From CAZUMH01 sp964621645 (GTDB lineage: Bacteria; Zhuqueibacterota; QNDG01; JAGLOF01), in NCBI GenBank assembly GCA_964621645.1, contig CAZUMH010000110.1:1-10029 (forward strand): a DNA stretch of 10,029 nt. Reading direction: 5' to 3'. Below, piece after piece: positions 1 to 6,610 of the stretch; within the stretch, counting starts at the first letter, position 1, and each line of letters begins with the position of its first letter. The position numbers and the translations under genes are program-made. The notes under the pieces are model-generated. The model saw only the letters and a list, made by a program, of their open reading frames with translations. It had not been told where the DNA came from and did no database searches.

Positions 1-417
1 ACCAGAACCTGATGTGGATCCCGGCATAAACTCTTTTTCATAGAGATACTGCTTTGTGATCGTTCCGTTCTCCACCGGCAGGTGCAGACTGACACTGCAG
101 CCCGGATATACAAGAGTATAGGGAATGGAGAACGGCTGATAGTAACTCTTTCCTCTGTATCCGGGTGCGATACCCCACTTCCTCAGGCGTCGAACACACC
201 AGGCGGCCGCCGAGTCGTATCCGGCTGTCCCCGTGAGTCGTCCTCCAAATCTGGGTGAAGCGAGCTCCGCCACCCAGTCGTAAAGATCCGCGCTGGCGAT
301 GGCATGGAACGATTTCACAATCGCGGCTTTGTCGTTCACCTGCGCCCACGGAATCCCTGCCTGCAAGAGGAAAAGAAATGACAGTATCGGGAATACAGTT
401 AATTTCCTGGTTTTCAT
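1..417 (-). CDS. Secreted M28-family-like peptidase, N-terminal part (cut by window edge)
   Basis: An open frame runs from an ATG at 417 to the window edge: 139 codons with no stop, so the C-terminal part is missing. Residues 1-25 form a signal peptide (basic MKTRK start, hydrophobic core, probable cleavage after PWA), so the protein is exported. Residues about 51-85 contain LASPRFGGRLTGTAGYDSAA followed by a helix and WGIAPG. This matches the N-terminal region of secreted M28 zinc aminopeptidases, where a 'L-x-S-x-x-x-x-GR-x-x-G-T-x-G' stretch comes before the PA insert and the catalytic domain. The metal ligands would lie outside the window, so activity cannot be confirmed. A strong Shine-Dalgarno stretch (AAGGAAGGA, 421-429) supports the start. 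The gene begins 20 bases after the stop of the HEAT/DUF1080 gene and is probably the last visible member of that operon. The family call rests on motif resemblance alone. Confidence 0.72.
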   Translation of the reverse strand, partial: MKTRKLTVFPILSFLFLLQAGIPWAQVNDKAAIVKSFHAIASADLYDWVAELASPRFGGRLTGTAGYDSAAAWCVRRLRKWGIAPGYRGKSYYQPFSIPYTLVYPGCSVSLHLPVENGTITKQYLYEKEFMPGSTSGSG

Positions 418-437
418 TTTTCCTTCCTTTTGTTGGA

Positions 438-3209
438 TTACAACTCCCGGATGATGATATCTTTGAACATGGCTCTGCTCTCAACGAATCCTTCACCGCC
501 GGGATGCACCTGCAGGGCAATGCCGCCAGCCGGCGGCACTCCCTTGGTAGTGGCAATCGTGTGCTGAAAATCGGTAATCAGCTTTCCATTCAGCCATACC
601 ATGATCTTGGCCGGTTCTCCCAGACAAACAATCCTGAGTTCGTTCCATTCATCCTTCTTAAAACCATCCATCCCTTCAGGACAGTGGCAGACGAAACCCT
701 GGGTCCAGGGCAGATAGACGGCCCCGATCTCACCTCCGGGTCGGTAGTCCAGCGTGATCTGGTGACTCTTGCCTTGCGGGCCCACTCTGAGAAAAACACC
801 GCTGTCAAAGGGCCAGTCGATCTTGACCAGCATTCGTATTTCAAAATCCTGAAAGGAGGCATCAGTAGTCAGGAATCCTCCCTGGCCGGGCGGGTCCTGC
901 CTGCCCACGATCACGCCATCCTCAACGGTCCACCGGCCCGCGAGACCATGACCGGGCAGGTTTTTGTGCCGATGCCAGCCGCTGAGATCTCGGCCGTTGA
1001 AAAGCGGATGATATTCATCCTTGAGGGAAGCGTCGCTCTCAAGATAGGCGCCTATTTTCTGGCGCAGTTCCGTATCCCCGGTCAAGTACATCGCTTTGAG
1101 AAGGGCGGCGCGCGCCTCCGGTTCCATCTGTTCCGGATGATCAGGATTGAGGGCAAACGCGATCTCAGCCACCGTCCCGGCGGCTTCTGTCCGACAGGAG
1201 GGATCATCGAGAAATGGCGCCGCCAATTCAAGAGCGGCACCAGCCGGAATAGTCTTTAATCCTGACAGGAGGAGACTTTTCTGGCCATAGGAGAAAAGAC
1301 TCTTTGCAGTCCATTCCAGAAGTTGCAGCCTTTTGCCGGGATCGGGCATCCGATCCCTTGCGGTAATGAGCAATCCCCGCAGAGCCGCGTCCTCTTCTTT
1401 AGGAGAGAACTGGCCGAGGACGATCTTTTTGAGAATGGGGATATTGACAGAATCGGGCCAGAGGGCCAGAGCCTGTACGGCGGCTAATCGGACGTCTCCT
1501 GAATCATGGTAAATATACTGTCGCAGCACAGTCAGAGAATGTTCTCCTCCCAGCTGGGGCAGCAGAGGCAGTAGAAGGATTTTCCCCTGGATGTCCGCCG
1601 CATCCAGTTCTTTCAGAACCGGCTCCGCCATGTCCTTTTCATAAGCGGCGGTCCGGCTGGCAGAAAGAACGGCCTCCTGCAGGGCTGATATCTCGCGTTT
1701 GTCAACGGCGGCTTCCAACAGTGAAAACAGAGCTTGAAGATGCCGGAACTCTGCCGTCGTCTGTAGAGCACGGGCCGCGGCAAGACGCACATTTTCATCC
1801 GCATCCTGCACCTGGGCCATGATCGCTTCTGTTTGTCGGGAATCACGACGGGCCGCGAGCACATTGAGCGCCGCAATCCGGATCGGCGCCTGCAGAAGCG
1901 GCAGGGATCGGGCCAGTAATCCGGTGACACTTCCGGAAGTGGCGCTGAGAAGGAAAGGCTGCAGCTCTTCAGCCTCCTCCTCGTCCGCATCCTTGACCGC
2001 CTGCAGGCATTCGGCCAATACCTCATCCTTTCCCAGAAGGAGAGCGGCTTCCACCGCGGTGAAGCGCAGTTTTTGATCGGAATCCGCAAGAAGAGAGAGG
2101 ATAACGGGCAGGGCCGTGGGATCTCCTCGTTTCCCCAGCATCCTGACAATATCGATTTGTTTATCAGGATCATTCGGAAGATCACTTAAAAGAGCCAGCC
2201 AGCGGCCGGTTGCCGCGGTGCCGGGAAGATCCTGCGCTAAACGAAGCGCCGTTCCCCGTATTTCCTTCTGAGGGCTGTTCGCAGCATGAAGCAAATCAGG
2301 CAAAACAGCCTCCCCTTTTATTTCCGCCATCAGAGATAGCGCCGTGCACTGTATCGTTACCGGGGCAGCACCCTCCTCGGTCATCACGTGATTGCAGAGA
2401 GTCAAAGATTCTCGTGTTTCTCCGTTCTCATGCAGTCGTCGCGCCAGACGCAGGAGCCGCAATTCTGCTTCGGTACGGGAGGACGTCGATATCGTATCCG
2501 CCTCTATTTGCAATCTTTTCACGGCTCTTTTGTCACCGCTTTCGGCTAAAGCGTCCAGTGCGGCCTGCCGTACTTCATACGGTCCGGATTCGGTCAGGGA
2601 TAGGATTACGGGCAGCGCCTTCTTATAATGGATCCATGAGAGGGCATTGATCAGGATGACTTTTTTCTTTTCCGATGCTCCCGGCAGTGCTGAGAGTAAA
2701 ATATCCGCCGCTTTCTCCCCCCCCATACCTGCCAGGATGCGGGCGCAGGAGTCCGTTAACTCGGGATCATCCAGAAAAGAACCGATCTCACCGGCCAGGT
2801 TCATCGGGGCAAGCAGCTGCACCTGACTGAGGAGGAAACGCTTAACCTCGGGCCGATCATCTCTTCCCAGGGCTTTCAGAAGGGTACGGCTTATTTCTTC
2901 TCTTTGGACAGCATCTCCCCTGGCAGCGGTATGGATCATTCCCGAAACAGCGAAACGTACAGCGGAGTCGTCTCCCTGAGTCGGATCCAGAAGGCGGGAA
3001 CAGAGTTCCATAATCCCTTCATCTCCCGAGGCGATGATTTTCTGTGCCATTGCTGTCTGTTCCGCCGGGGATTGGGCCGGCCAGGAGGACAGCAGACTGT
3101 CGATGAGGATTTTTGTCCGGGCCATATCCTGAGCAGCGATTCTGCCGGCCCCGATCGAAAGGAACAGCAGGCTTATCAGGAATATCTTAAGCGAACAATA
3201 TATACGCAT
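438..3209 (-). CDS. Secreted HEAT-repeat protein with C-terminal DUF1080 (3-keto-disaccharide hydrolase-like) domain
   Basis: This 923-residue protein starts with a signal peptide (residues 1-27, hydrophobic FLISLLFLSIGAG, cleavage near AAQ/D), so it acts in the periplasm or at the surface. Residues about 50-720 are a long alpha-helical solenoid of HEAT-like repeats. Recurrent units have the form 'D..VR.AA..AL' (for example YEVRQAALDALAESGD, ENVRLAAARAL, GDVRLAAVQALALWPD). Residues 733-923 form a DUF1080 domain: FNGRDLSGWH, WTVEDGVIVG, DFEIRMLVKI, DSGVFLR, EWNELRI and the closing GGIALQVHPGG are typical of this LamG-like fold. Some DUF1080 proteins are known to act on 3-keto-glycosides made by Gfo/Idh/MocA enzymes, and the gene 26 bases upstream is one. 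The solenoid is probably a scaffold or a partner-binding surface. The start has a good Shine-Dalgarno (AGGGGAG). The domain call is firm; the substrate is unknown. Confidence 0.9.
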   Translation of the reverse strand: MRIYCSLKIFLISLLFLSIGAGRIAAQDMARTKILIDSLLSSWPAQSPAEQTAMAQKIIASGDEGIMELCSRLLDPTQGDDSAVRFAVSGMIHTAARGDAVQREEISRTLLKALGRDDRPEVKRFLLSQVQLLAPMNLAGEIGSFLDDPELTDSCARILAGMGGEKAADILLSALPGASEKKKVILINALSWIHYKKALPVILSLTESGPYEVRQAALDALAESGDKRAVKRLQIEADTISTSSRTEAELRLLRLARRLHENGETRESLTLCNHVMTEEGAAPVTIQCTALSLMAEIKGEAVLPDLLHAANSPQKEIRGTALRLAQDLPGTAATGRWLALLSDLPNDPDKQIDIVRMLGKRGDPTALPVILSLLADSDQKLRFTAVEAALLLGKDEVLAECLQAVKDADEEEAEELQPFLLSATSGSVTGLLARSLPLLQAPIRIAALNVLAARRDSRQTEAIMAQVQDADENVRLAAARALQTTAEFRHLQALFSLLEAAVDKREISALQEAVLSASRTAAYEKDMAEPVLKELDAADIQGKILLLPLLPQLGGEHSLTVLRQYIYHDSGDVRLAAVQALALWPDSVNIPILKKIVLGQFSPKEEDAALRGLLITARDRMPDPGKRLQLLEWTAKSLFSYGQKSLLLSGLKTIPAGAALELAAPFLDDPSCRTEAAGTVAEIAFALNPDHPEQMEPEARAALLKAMYLTGDTELRQKIGAYLESDASLKDEYHPLFNGRDLSGWHRHKNLPGHGLAGRWTVEDGVIVGRQDPPGQGGFLTTDASFQDFEIRMLVKIDWPFDSGVFLRVGPQGKSHQITLDYRPGGEIGAVYLPWTQGFVCHCPEGMDGFKKDEWNELRIVCLGEPAKIMVWLNGKLITDFQHTIATTKGVPPAGGIALQVHPGGEGFVESRAMFKDIIIREL

Positions 3210-3235
3210 GGATTACTCCCCTTGAATCGTTTCTT

Positions 3236-4507
3236 TTACATTCGCCATGGTGAGCGCATGGGCTGTTCCAGAAGCCGGTTGGCCTCCTGATCATCAGGAA
3301 ATATCTGGGCAACGGGGTCATACCGCAGGGATCGTCCCAGCCGTACGGCGATCTTGCCAAGATTAACCAGGGTACAGGAACGGTGACCGTTTTCTTCATT
3401 CAGGGCGAATCTCTGCCTGGTTCTCACCGCGTGGTGAAAATCGGTGAGCTGCGGTTCCGGATCGGGAAGTCCCGCCAGCGTTTTCTCCAGATCAGGGATA
3501 TCGGAACGCAAGCCCGGCCAGATACGTCCTTCGGGACCGCTGATGAAGGGCGCTTCGGTGTCACGGTTCTCACCATCCAGGATGATCTTACACCCGTCTG
3601 CATAGGTCAGCTCTATGCGGCGCCAGGATCCGCAGGCATCGGGATGCTGTTGAGGAGCGTCGACTTCAACCAGTATGGGGCTCGTTGCATCCTTCTCAAG
3701 CAGATATTGAACCGGATCGAGATAATGCATTCCCATGTCACCGAGGCCGCCCCCATCATAATCCCAGTATCCGCGGAAACTGCTGTGCACCCTATGCGGG
3801 TTATAGGGTTTCACGGGAGCCGGGCCCAGCCAGAAATTATAATCCAGTTCCGGAGGAACAGGCTGCGGTACCAAATGGGTTTTACCGCTCCAGTAGAACT
3901 TCCAGTTGAATCCGGTGGCCGCGTTGATGGTAACTGTGAGAGGCCAGCCCAGAAGCCGGTTTTCCACCGCTTTCTTTAGCGGAGTCACCGTGGTCCCGAA
4001 TCCGTAATAGATGCTTTGAAAACGGAACCAGGTATTGATTCTAAAAATCCTTCCGGCACTTACTACTTCCTCAACGACTCTCTTGCCTTCCTGGATTGTC
4101 CTGGTCATCGGCTTTTCGCACCAGATATCTTTTCCCGCCCGGGAGGCAGCAATGGAAATTAAGGCGTGCCAATGGGGAGGAGTGGCGATATGGACGATGT
4201 CAACATCCGGTCTCTCCAATACCTCCCTGAAATCATGATATCCCTGCACACCCTCGGGAGAACGATCCAGCGCGGCCCGCAGATGGTTGTCGTCAACGTC
4301 GCATACGGCCACAAGACGCCCGGGATAATTCAAATGTGCCGTCCCCATACCGCCTACTCCGATGACCGCCTTGGTCAATTCATCGCTTGGTGGAGTAAAG
4401 CCCACACCACCGAGAACACGCCTGGGCACTATCACGAGACCTGCCCCGGTCAGCGCAGCGCTTTTCATAAAAGAGCGTCTGCTCACCTCATTTCTTTTCT
4501 GTTTCAT
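3236..4507 (-). CDS. Tat-exported Gfo/Idh/MocA family oxidoreductase
   Basis: This is an NAD(P)-dependent sugar-type oxidoreductase of 423 residues. It opens with a twin-arginine signal (SRRSFMK, residues 9-15, then the hydrophobic stretch AALTGAGLVIV), so it should be folded with its cofactor in the cytoplasm and then exported. The Rossmann fold shows the glycine motif GVGGMG at 50-55 and an acidic residue at the end of beta-2 (VAVCD, Asp70). The family lysine motif EKP is at 131-133, with catalytic Lys132. The C-terminal domain has GGGLGDMGMHYLD (252-264), with Asp257 and His261 in the positions where the family places substrate-binding or catalytic residues. Length is normal for an exported member. 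It lies 42 bases after the GNAT gene and 26 before the DUF1080 gene. With the latter it could form an extracytoplasmic 3-keto-glycoside pathway (inference). The Shine-Dalgarno is weak, suggesting translation partly coupled to the upstream gene. The sugar substrate cannot be read from the sequence. Confidence 0.92.
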   Translation of the reverse strand: MKQKRNEVSRRSFMKSAALTGAGLVIVPRRVLGGVGFTPPSDELTKAVIGVGGMGTAHLNYPGRLVAVCDVDDNHLRAALDRSPEGVQGYHDFREVLERPDVDIVHIATPPHWHALISIAASRAGKDIWCEKPMTRTIQEGKRVVEEVVSAGRIFRINTWFRFQSIYYGFGTTVTPLKKAVENRLLGWPLTVTINAATGFNWKFYWSGKTHLVPQPVPPELDYNFWLGPAPVKPYNPHRVHSSFRGYWDYDGGGLGDMGMHYLDPVQYLLEKDATSPILVEVDAPQQHPDACGSWRRIELTYADGCKIILDGENRDTEAPFISGPEGRIWPGLRSDIPDLEKTLAGLPDPEPQLTDFHHAVRTRQRFALNEENGHRSCTLVNLGKIAVRLGRSLRYDPVAQIFPDDQEANRLLEQPMRSPWRM

Positions 4508-4549
4508 CTCTTTACCGCATGGTTAAGTTTGAGTGGGATTCTTTCATAC

Positions 4550-5008
4550 CTAGACATCGTCGTGTTTACGCTTGCTGAAGTATATTATATCGTCATGCCT
4601 GATATAGCCCTGTTTTTGAAAAAAAGAGATCGATCCGCTGTTATCGGCTTCGATAAGACAGGTGACTATTTCGATCCCGCGGCGTTCGATCCATTCTTCA
4701 GCCTTTTTTACCAATAGGGCGGCAATCCCGCTGTGACGAAAATCAGGCACAACAGCGAGCCGGTTTATCCAGCCTTTGCGACCGTCCATTGTAGCCAATA
4801 CAGCACCAATTACTTTTCCTTCTCTTTCGGCCAAAAAGAAGATACCGGCTCCGCGATTACATTCGGCTCTTATTGATTGTTGGGAATCACGTCCTCTTGG
4901 TTTATATGGCAGACCGGCCTTTTCCCAGACGTGTATCAATGAATCGTAATCAGTATCGCGGTACACTCTGATCTCCAGAGGAATCTCTCTATCGGTATTA
5001 GGGGACAT
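4550..5008 (-). CDS. GNAT family N-acetyltransferase
   Basis: A 152-residue protein of the Gcn5-related acetyltransferase fold, which transfers an acetyl group from acetyl-CoA to an amine; it is cytoplasmic. Visible landmarks are the N-terminal strand IRVYRDTDYDSLIHVW, the strand IFFLAEREGKVIGAVLA, and the acetyl-CoA loop of motif A, INRLAVVPDFRHSGIA (81-96), which fits R/Q-x-x-G-x-G/A with Arg91, Gly94 and Ala96. The late IEADNSGSISFFQKQGY follows, with Asn123 and Tyr135 in the usual motif B positions. The frame stays open to 5122, but ATG at 5008 is chosen because GAGG lies six bases before it and a sigma70-like promoter lies within the upstream extension. Placed first in the operon before the Gfo/Idh/MocA gene, it may be only loosely tied to that pathway. 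The acceptor is unknown; it could modify a small molecule or a protein N-terminus. Confidence 0.87.
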   Translation of the reverse strand: MSPNTDREIPLEIRVYRDTDYDSLIHVWEKAGLPYKPRGRDSQQSIRAECNRGAGIFFLAEREGKVIGAVLATMDGRKGWINRLAVVPDFRHSGIAALLVKKAEEWIERRGIEIVTCLIEADNSGSISFFQKQGYIRHDDIIYFSKRKHDDV

Positions 5009-5011
5009 CTG

Positions 5012-5018
5012 CCACCTC
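5012..5018 (-). promoter_or_regulatory. Ribosome binding site deciding the GNAT start
   Basis: The minus strand reads GAGGTGG, with the GAGG core six bases before the ATG at 5008. None of the in-frame upstream start codons combines such a site with a position downstream of the predicted promoter, so this site sets the start of the acetyltransferase. Confidence 0.65.
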
Positions 5019-5056
5019 AGCTTTGGATATGGTCTCATCCGATTTAGCTTCTTGTT

Positions 5057-5085
5057 AAAATAAGGGTTGCCCCCGTTCAAGTCAA
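5057..5085 (-). promoter_or_regulatory. Sigma70-like promoter for the GNAT-Gfo-DUF1080-M28 operon
   Basis: On the minus strand TTGACT (5080-5085, five of six matches to TTGACA) is followed after 17 bases by TATTTT (5057-5062, four of six matches to TATAAT). Transcription would start near 5050, leaving a leader of about 40 bases before the GNAT start codon. The -35 box directly follows the terminator of the previous gene, a common layout between two transcription units. No other convincing promoter is seen before the next three genes. Confidence 0.6.
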
Positions 5086-5088
5086 GAT

Positions 5089-5117
5089 AAAAAGCCGGAA
5101 ACAAATCGTTTCCGGCT
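5089..5117 (-). terminator. Rho-independent terminator of the beta-barrel gene
   Basis: The minus strand forms a perfect 10-bp stem (arms 5108-5117 and 5093-5102, sequence AGCCGGAAAC and its complement) around a five-base loop. A short T run (TTTTTA) follows on the RNA 3' side. It begins 36 bases after the stop of the outer-membrane protein gene and ends transcription just before the next promoter. Confidence 0.85.
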
Positions 5118-5152
5118 CGCAAGAAATATATTTATTCCAGTCAGGTCGGAAT

Positions 5153-6460
5153 TTAGAATCCAAAGCGGGGGTTCACTACATTGTTAAAGATGGAGCCGAA
5201 GGAAAAGTGAAGTCCCACCCCGAAGCGATAATCATAATTTGTCGCCACCTCTTTACGGTGCAGCAGTATCTCTTCTTCCGTGGCCTCACCCATCTCAAGG
5301 GAAAGCTGATCGTGAATCATCGAAACTCTTCCATTTATACGAAACGAAAGTCCTTCCAATAAACGCAAGTATATGTTTCCCGAAAGATTCAGATGATTCT
5401 TGCTGAAATCATGCAGGTAGTGACTCCCGCCGATACTGGCCCTGATCGATCCCCATTGCTCCTTCATATCCAGGGTCGCCGAGAGACTCTGGCTCATCAA
5501 TTTCTCCTGCATCTTTCCATAGATGGTCTCTTCATGATAGTAAGAGTCAGAAAAGGAGACTCGATAGACGATGCGGAACTGTTTGCGGGTGGCCACTTCA
5601 TAGGGAAAAATGTTATACTCTATGGCCGGTGCCAGGTAGTAGTTGAATTTTGTATTGGAATAGGTATCGGAATTGGCTCCGGTATTTATCCCGGCAGAAA
5701 AGTGATTGGTCACACTTTTAATGATTGAACTCCTGAACCGGTGCCGTTCCCGCTGGCTCTGATAATCACTTTCGTCAGAATAGATATACTTATCCCATTG
5801 AAAGGTGGATTCGTAAAATAAACTTGTCTTCCACTCCTCTGTCACCCGGTCCGCAGTAAAGCCCGCTTCCAGTTCACTGCTTTGGGATGACTGCTCTCCG
5901 TTGAAACTCCCGGATAGATCAACACCAAATACCCAGCTGTTCCAGGGATCCTCGAGCGACGTCGGCTCCATTTCGGTTCTGAATCGAACCAAAAGCTGTT
6001 CTGAAAGGGGTGTATGGGCAATATAGCGTACCAGCCCCAGTTTTATTGTCTGCACAATGCCCTCTCTCACCATATCTTCGGTATCAGTCTGATGGGAGAC
6101 GTAGGTCAGAGTATCACAAAAAGATGAAAATTCTTTATCTCCAATAAAATTGATGGTGTATTCCCTGCCGTTGCTGCCGGTAGGTTGATCGGTAATCATC
6201 AAGTAAAGCTGGGCCTGTTTCCGATCCCTTACATAGTTCACGAATGGAATTTCTGTTTTGATATAGCTGTGATAGCGGTGATTCACATCCAAAAAAACCT
6301 TCAGAGCTTTATCTCGTAGGGATTTGTCCTGCTGCATCCCTTCCTGATTCCCGAAGGCACTGGTTAGCGGTAAAAAAAGACTCATTACAAATAGCAAAAA
6401 GGGGATGATGCATCGGTCGATATTTCTTTTATAGGGGGGTTGGGGATGGTGTAAAATCAT
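5153..6460 (-). CDS. Putative outer-membrane beta-barrel protein, function unknown
   Basis: A 435-residue exported protein. A signal peptide covers about residues 1-37 (basic YKRNIDR, hydrophobic IIPFLLFVMSLFLPL, cleavage near AFG/N). Residues about 48-165 form a conserved-looking globular domain with FLDVN, IPFVNYVRDRKQAQLYLMI, TGSNGREYTINFIG and a helical LGLVRYIAHTPL. From about residue 175 on, the sequence alternates polar and hydrophobic or aromatic residues (VFGVDLSGSF, WKTSLFYESTF, HRFRSSIIKSV, FGVGLHFSFGS) and ends in NPRFGF, a terminal phenylalanine typical of BAM-assembled outer-membrane barrels. It resembles unnamed barrel proteins of FCB-group bacteria from memory only; no function can be given. 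The frame can begin at a GTG at 6472, but ATG at 6460 is preferred because GGAG lies six bases before it. It appears to be a single-gene unit with its own promoter and terminator. Confidence 0.75.
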   Translation of the reverse strand: MILHHPQPPYKRNIDRCIIPFLLFVMSLFLPLTSAFGNQEGMQQDKSLRDKALKVFLDVNHRYHSYIKTEIPFVNYVRDRKQAQLYLMITDQPTGSNGREYTINFIGDKEFSSFCDTLTYVSHQTDTEDMVREGIVQTIKLGLVRYIAHTPLSEQLLVRFRTEMEPTSLEDPWNSWVFGVDLSGSFNGEQSSQSSELEAGFTADRVTEEWKTSLFYESTFQWDKYIYSDESDYQSQRERHRFRSSIIKSVTNHFSAGINTGANSDTYSNTKFNYYLAPAIEYNIFPYEVATRKQFRIVYRVSFSDSYYHEETIYGKMQEKLMSQSLSATLDMKEQWGSIRASIGGSHYLHDFSKNHLNLSGNIYLRLLEGLSFRINGRVSMIHDQLSLEMGEATEEEILLHRKEVATNYDYRFGVGLHFSFGSIFNNVVNPRFGF

Positions 6461-6466
6461 TACTTT

Positions 6467-6470
6467 CTCC
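6467..6470 (-). promoter_or_regulatory. Ribosome binding site deciding the beta-barrel protein start
   Basis: GGAG on the minus strand lies six bases before the ATG at 6460. Using the in-frame GTG at 6472 would place this site inside the coding region and leave that start with no Shine-Dalgarno of its own. Confidence 0.6.
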
Positions 6471-6490
6471 ACATATATTGATTCAAAACG

Positions 6491-6523
6491 TACAAAACCC
6501 TGATTTATACGATGGGTTTTGTA
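6491..6523 (-). repeat. Perfect 10-bp inverted repeat in the leader of the beta-barrel gene
   Basis: TACAAAACCC (6491-6500) is the exact reverse complement of GGGTTTTGTA (6514-6523), with a 13-base AT-rich spacer between them. It lies between the predicted promoter and the start codon, so it would be a hairpin in the 5' leader. Neither side has a clear T run, so it is not a good intrinsic terminator. It could be an operator for a dimeric regulator or an RNA leader structure. Confidence 0.6.
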
Positions 6524-6573
6524 TCTGAGTTCCTTTCTTGAGATATCAACGATACTTTGCGGCGATTATATTA

Positions 6574-6602
6574 ATTATAGTGTATCCTCTCTACTCTGTA
6601 AT
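6574..6602 (-). promoter_or_regulatory. Sigma70-like promoter for the beta-barrel gene
   Basis: The minus strand carries a perfect TATAAT (6574-6579), preceded after 17 bases by ATTACA (6597-6602, four of six matches to TTGACA). A second TATAAT lies just downstream at 6565-6570 but has no good -35. Transcription would start near 6567, giving a leader of about 105 bases that contains the inverted repeat at 6491-6523. Confidence 0.5.
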
Positions 6603-6610
6603 TGATAGTA

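Noticed and set aside
38..556. Minus-strand open frame of 172 codons
   Set aside because: It overlaps both the end of the DUF1080 gene and the real M28-like frame in a different phase, and has no recognisable domain. The signal-peptide frame starting at 417 is the real gene.
255..1259. Plus-strand open frame of 334 codons
   Set aside because: It runs antisense across the M28 start, the intergenic gap and the DUF1080 domain. The product has no recognisable domain, and the opposite strand has clear family motifs and a good ribosome site.
3383..3979. Plus-strand open frame of 198 codons
   Set aside because: Antisense shadow of the Gfo/Idh/MocA gene with no domain signature.
6461..6472. GTG at 6472 as start of the beta-barrel gene
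   Set aside because: The GGAG ribosome site lies within this extension and is ideally spaced for the ATG at 6460.
6491..6523. Intrinsic terminator for the RdhA-like gene
   Set aside because: The stem is perfect but no T run follows on the minus strand, and it lies downstream of a perfect -10 box, so a leader or operator element fits better.
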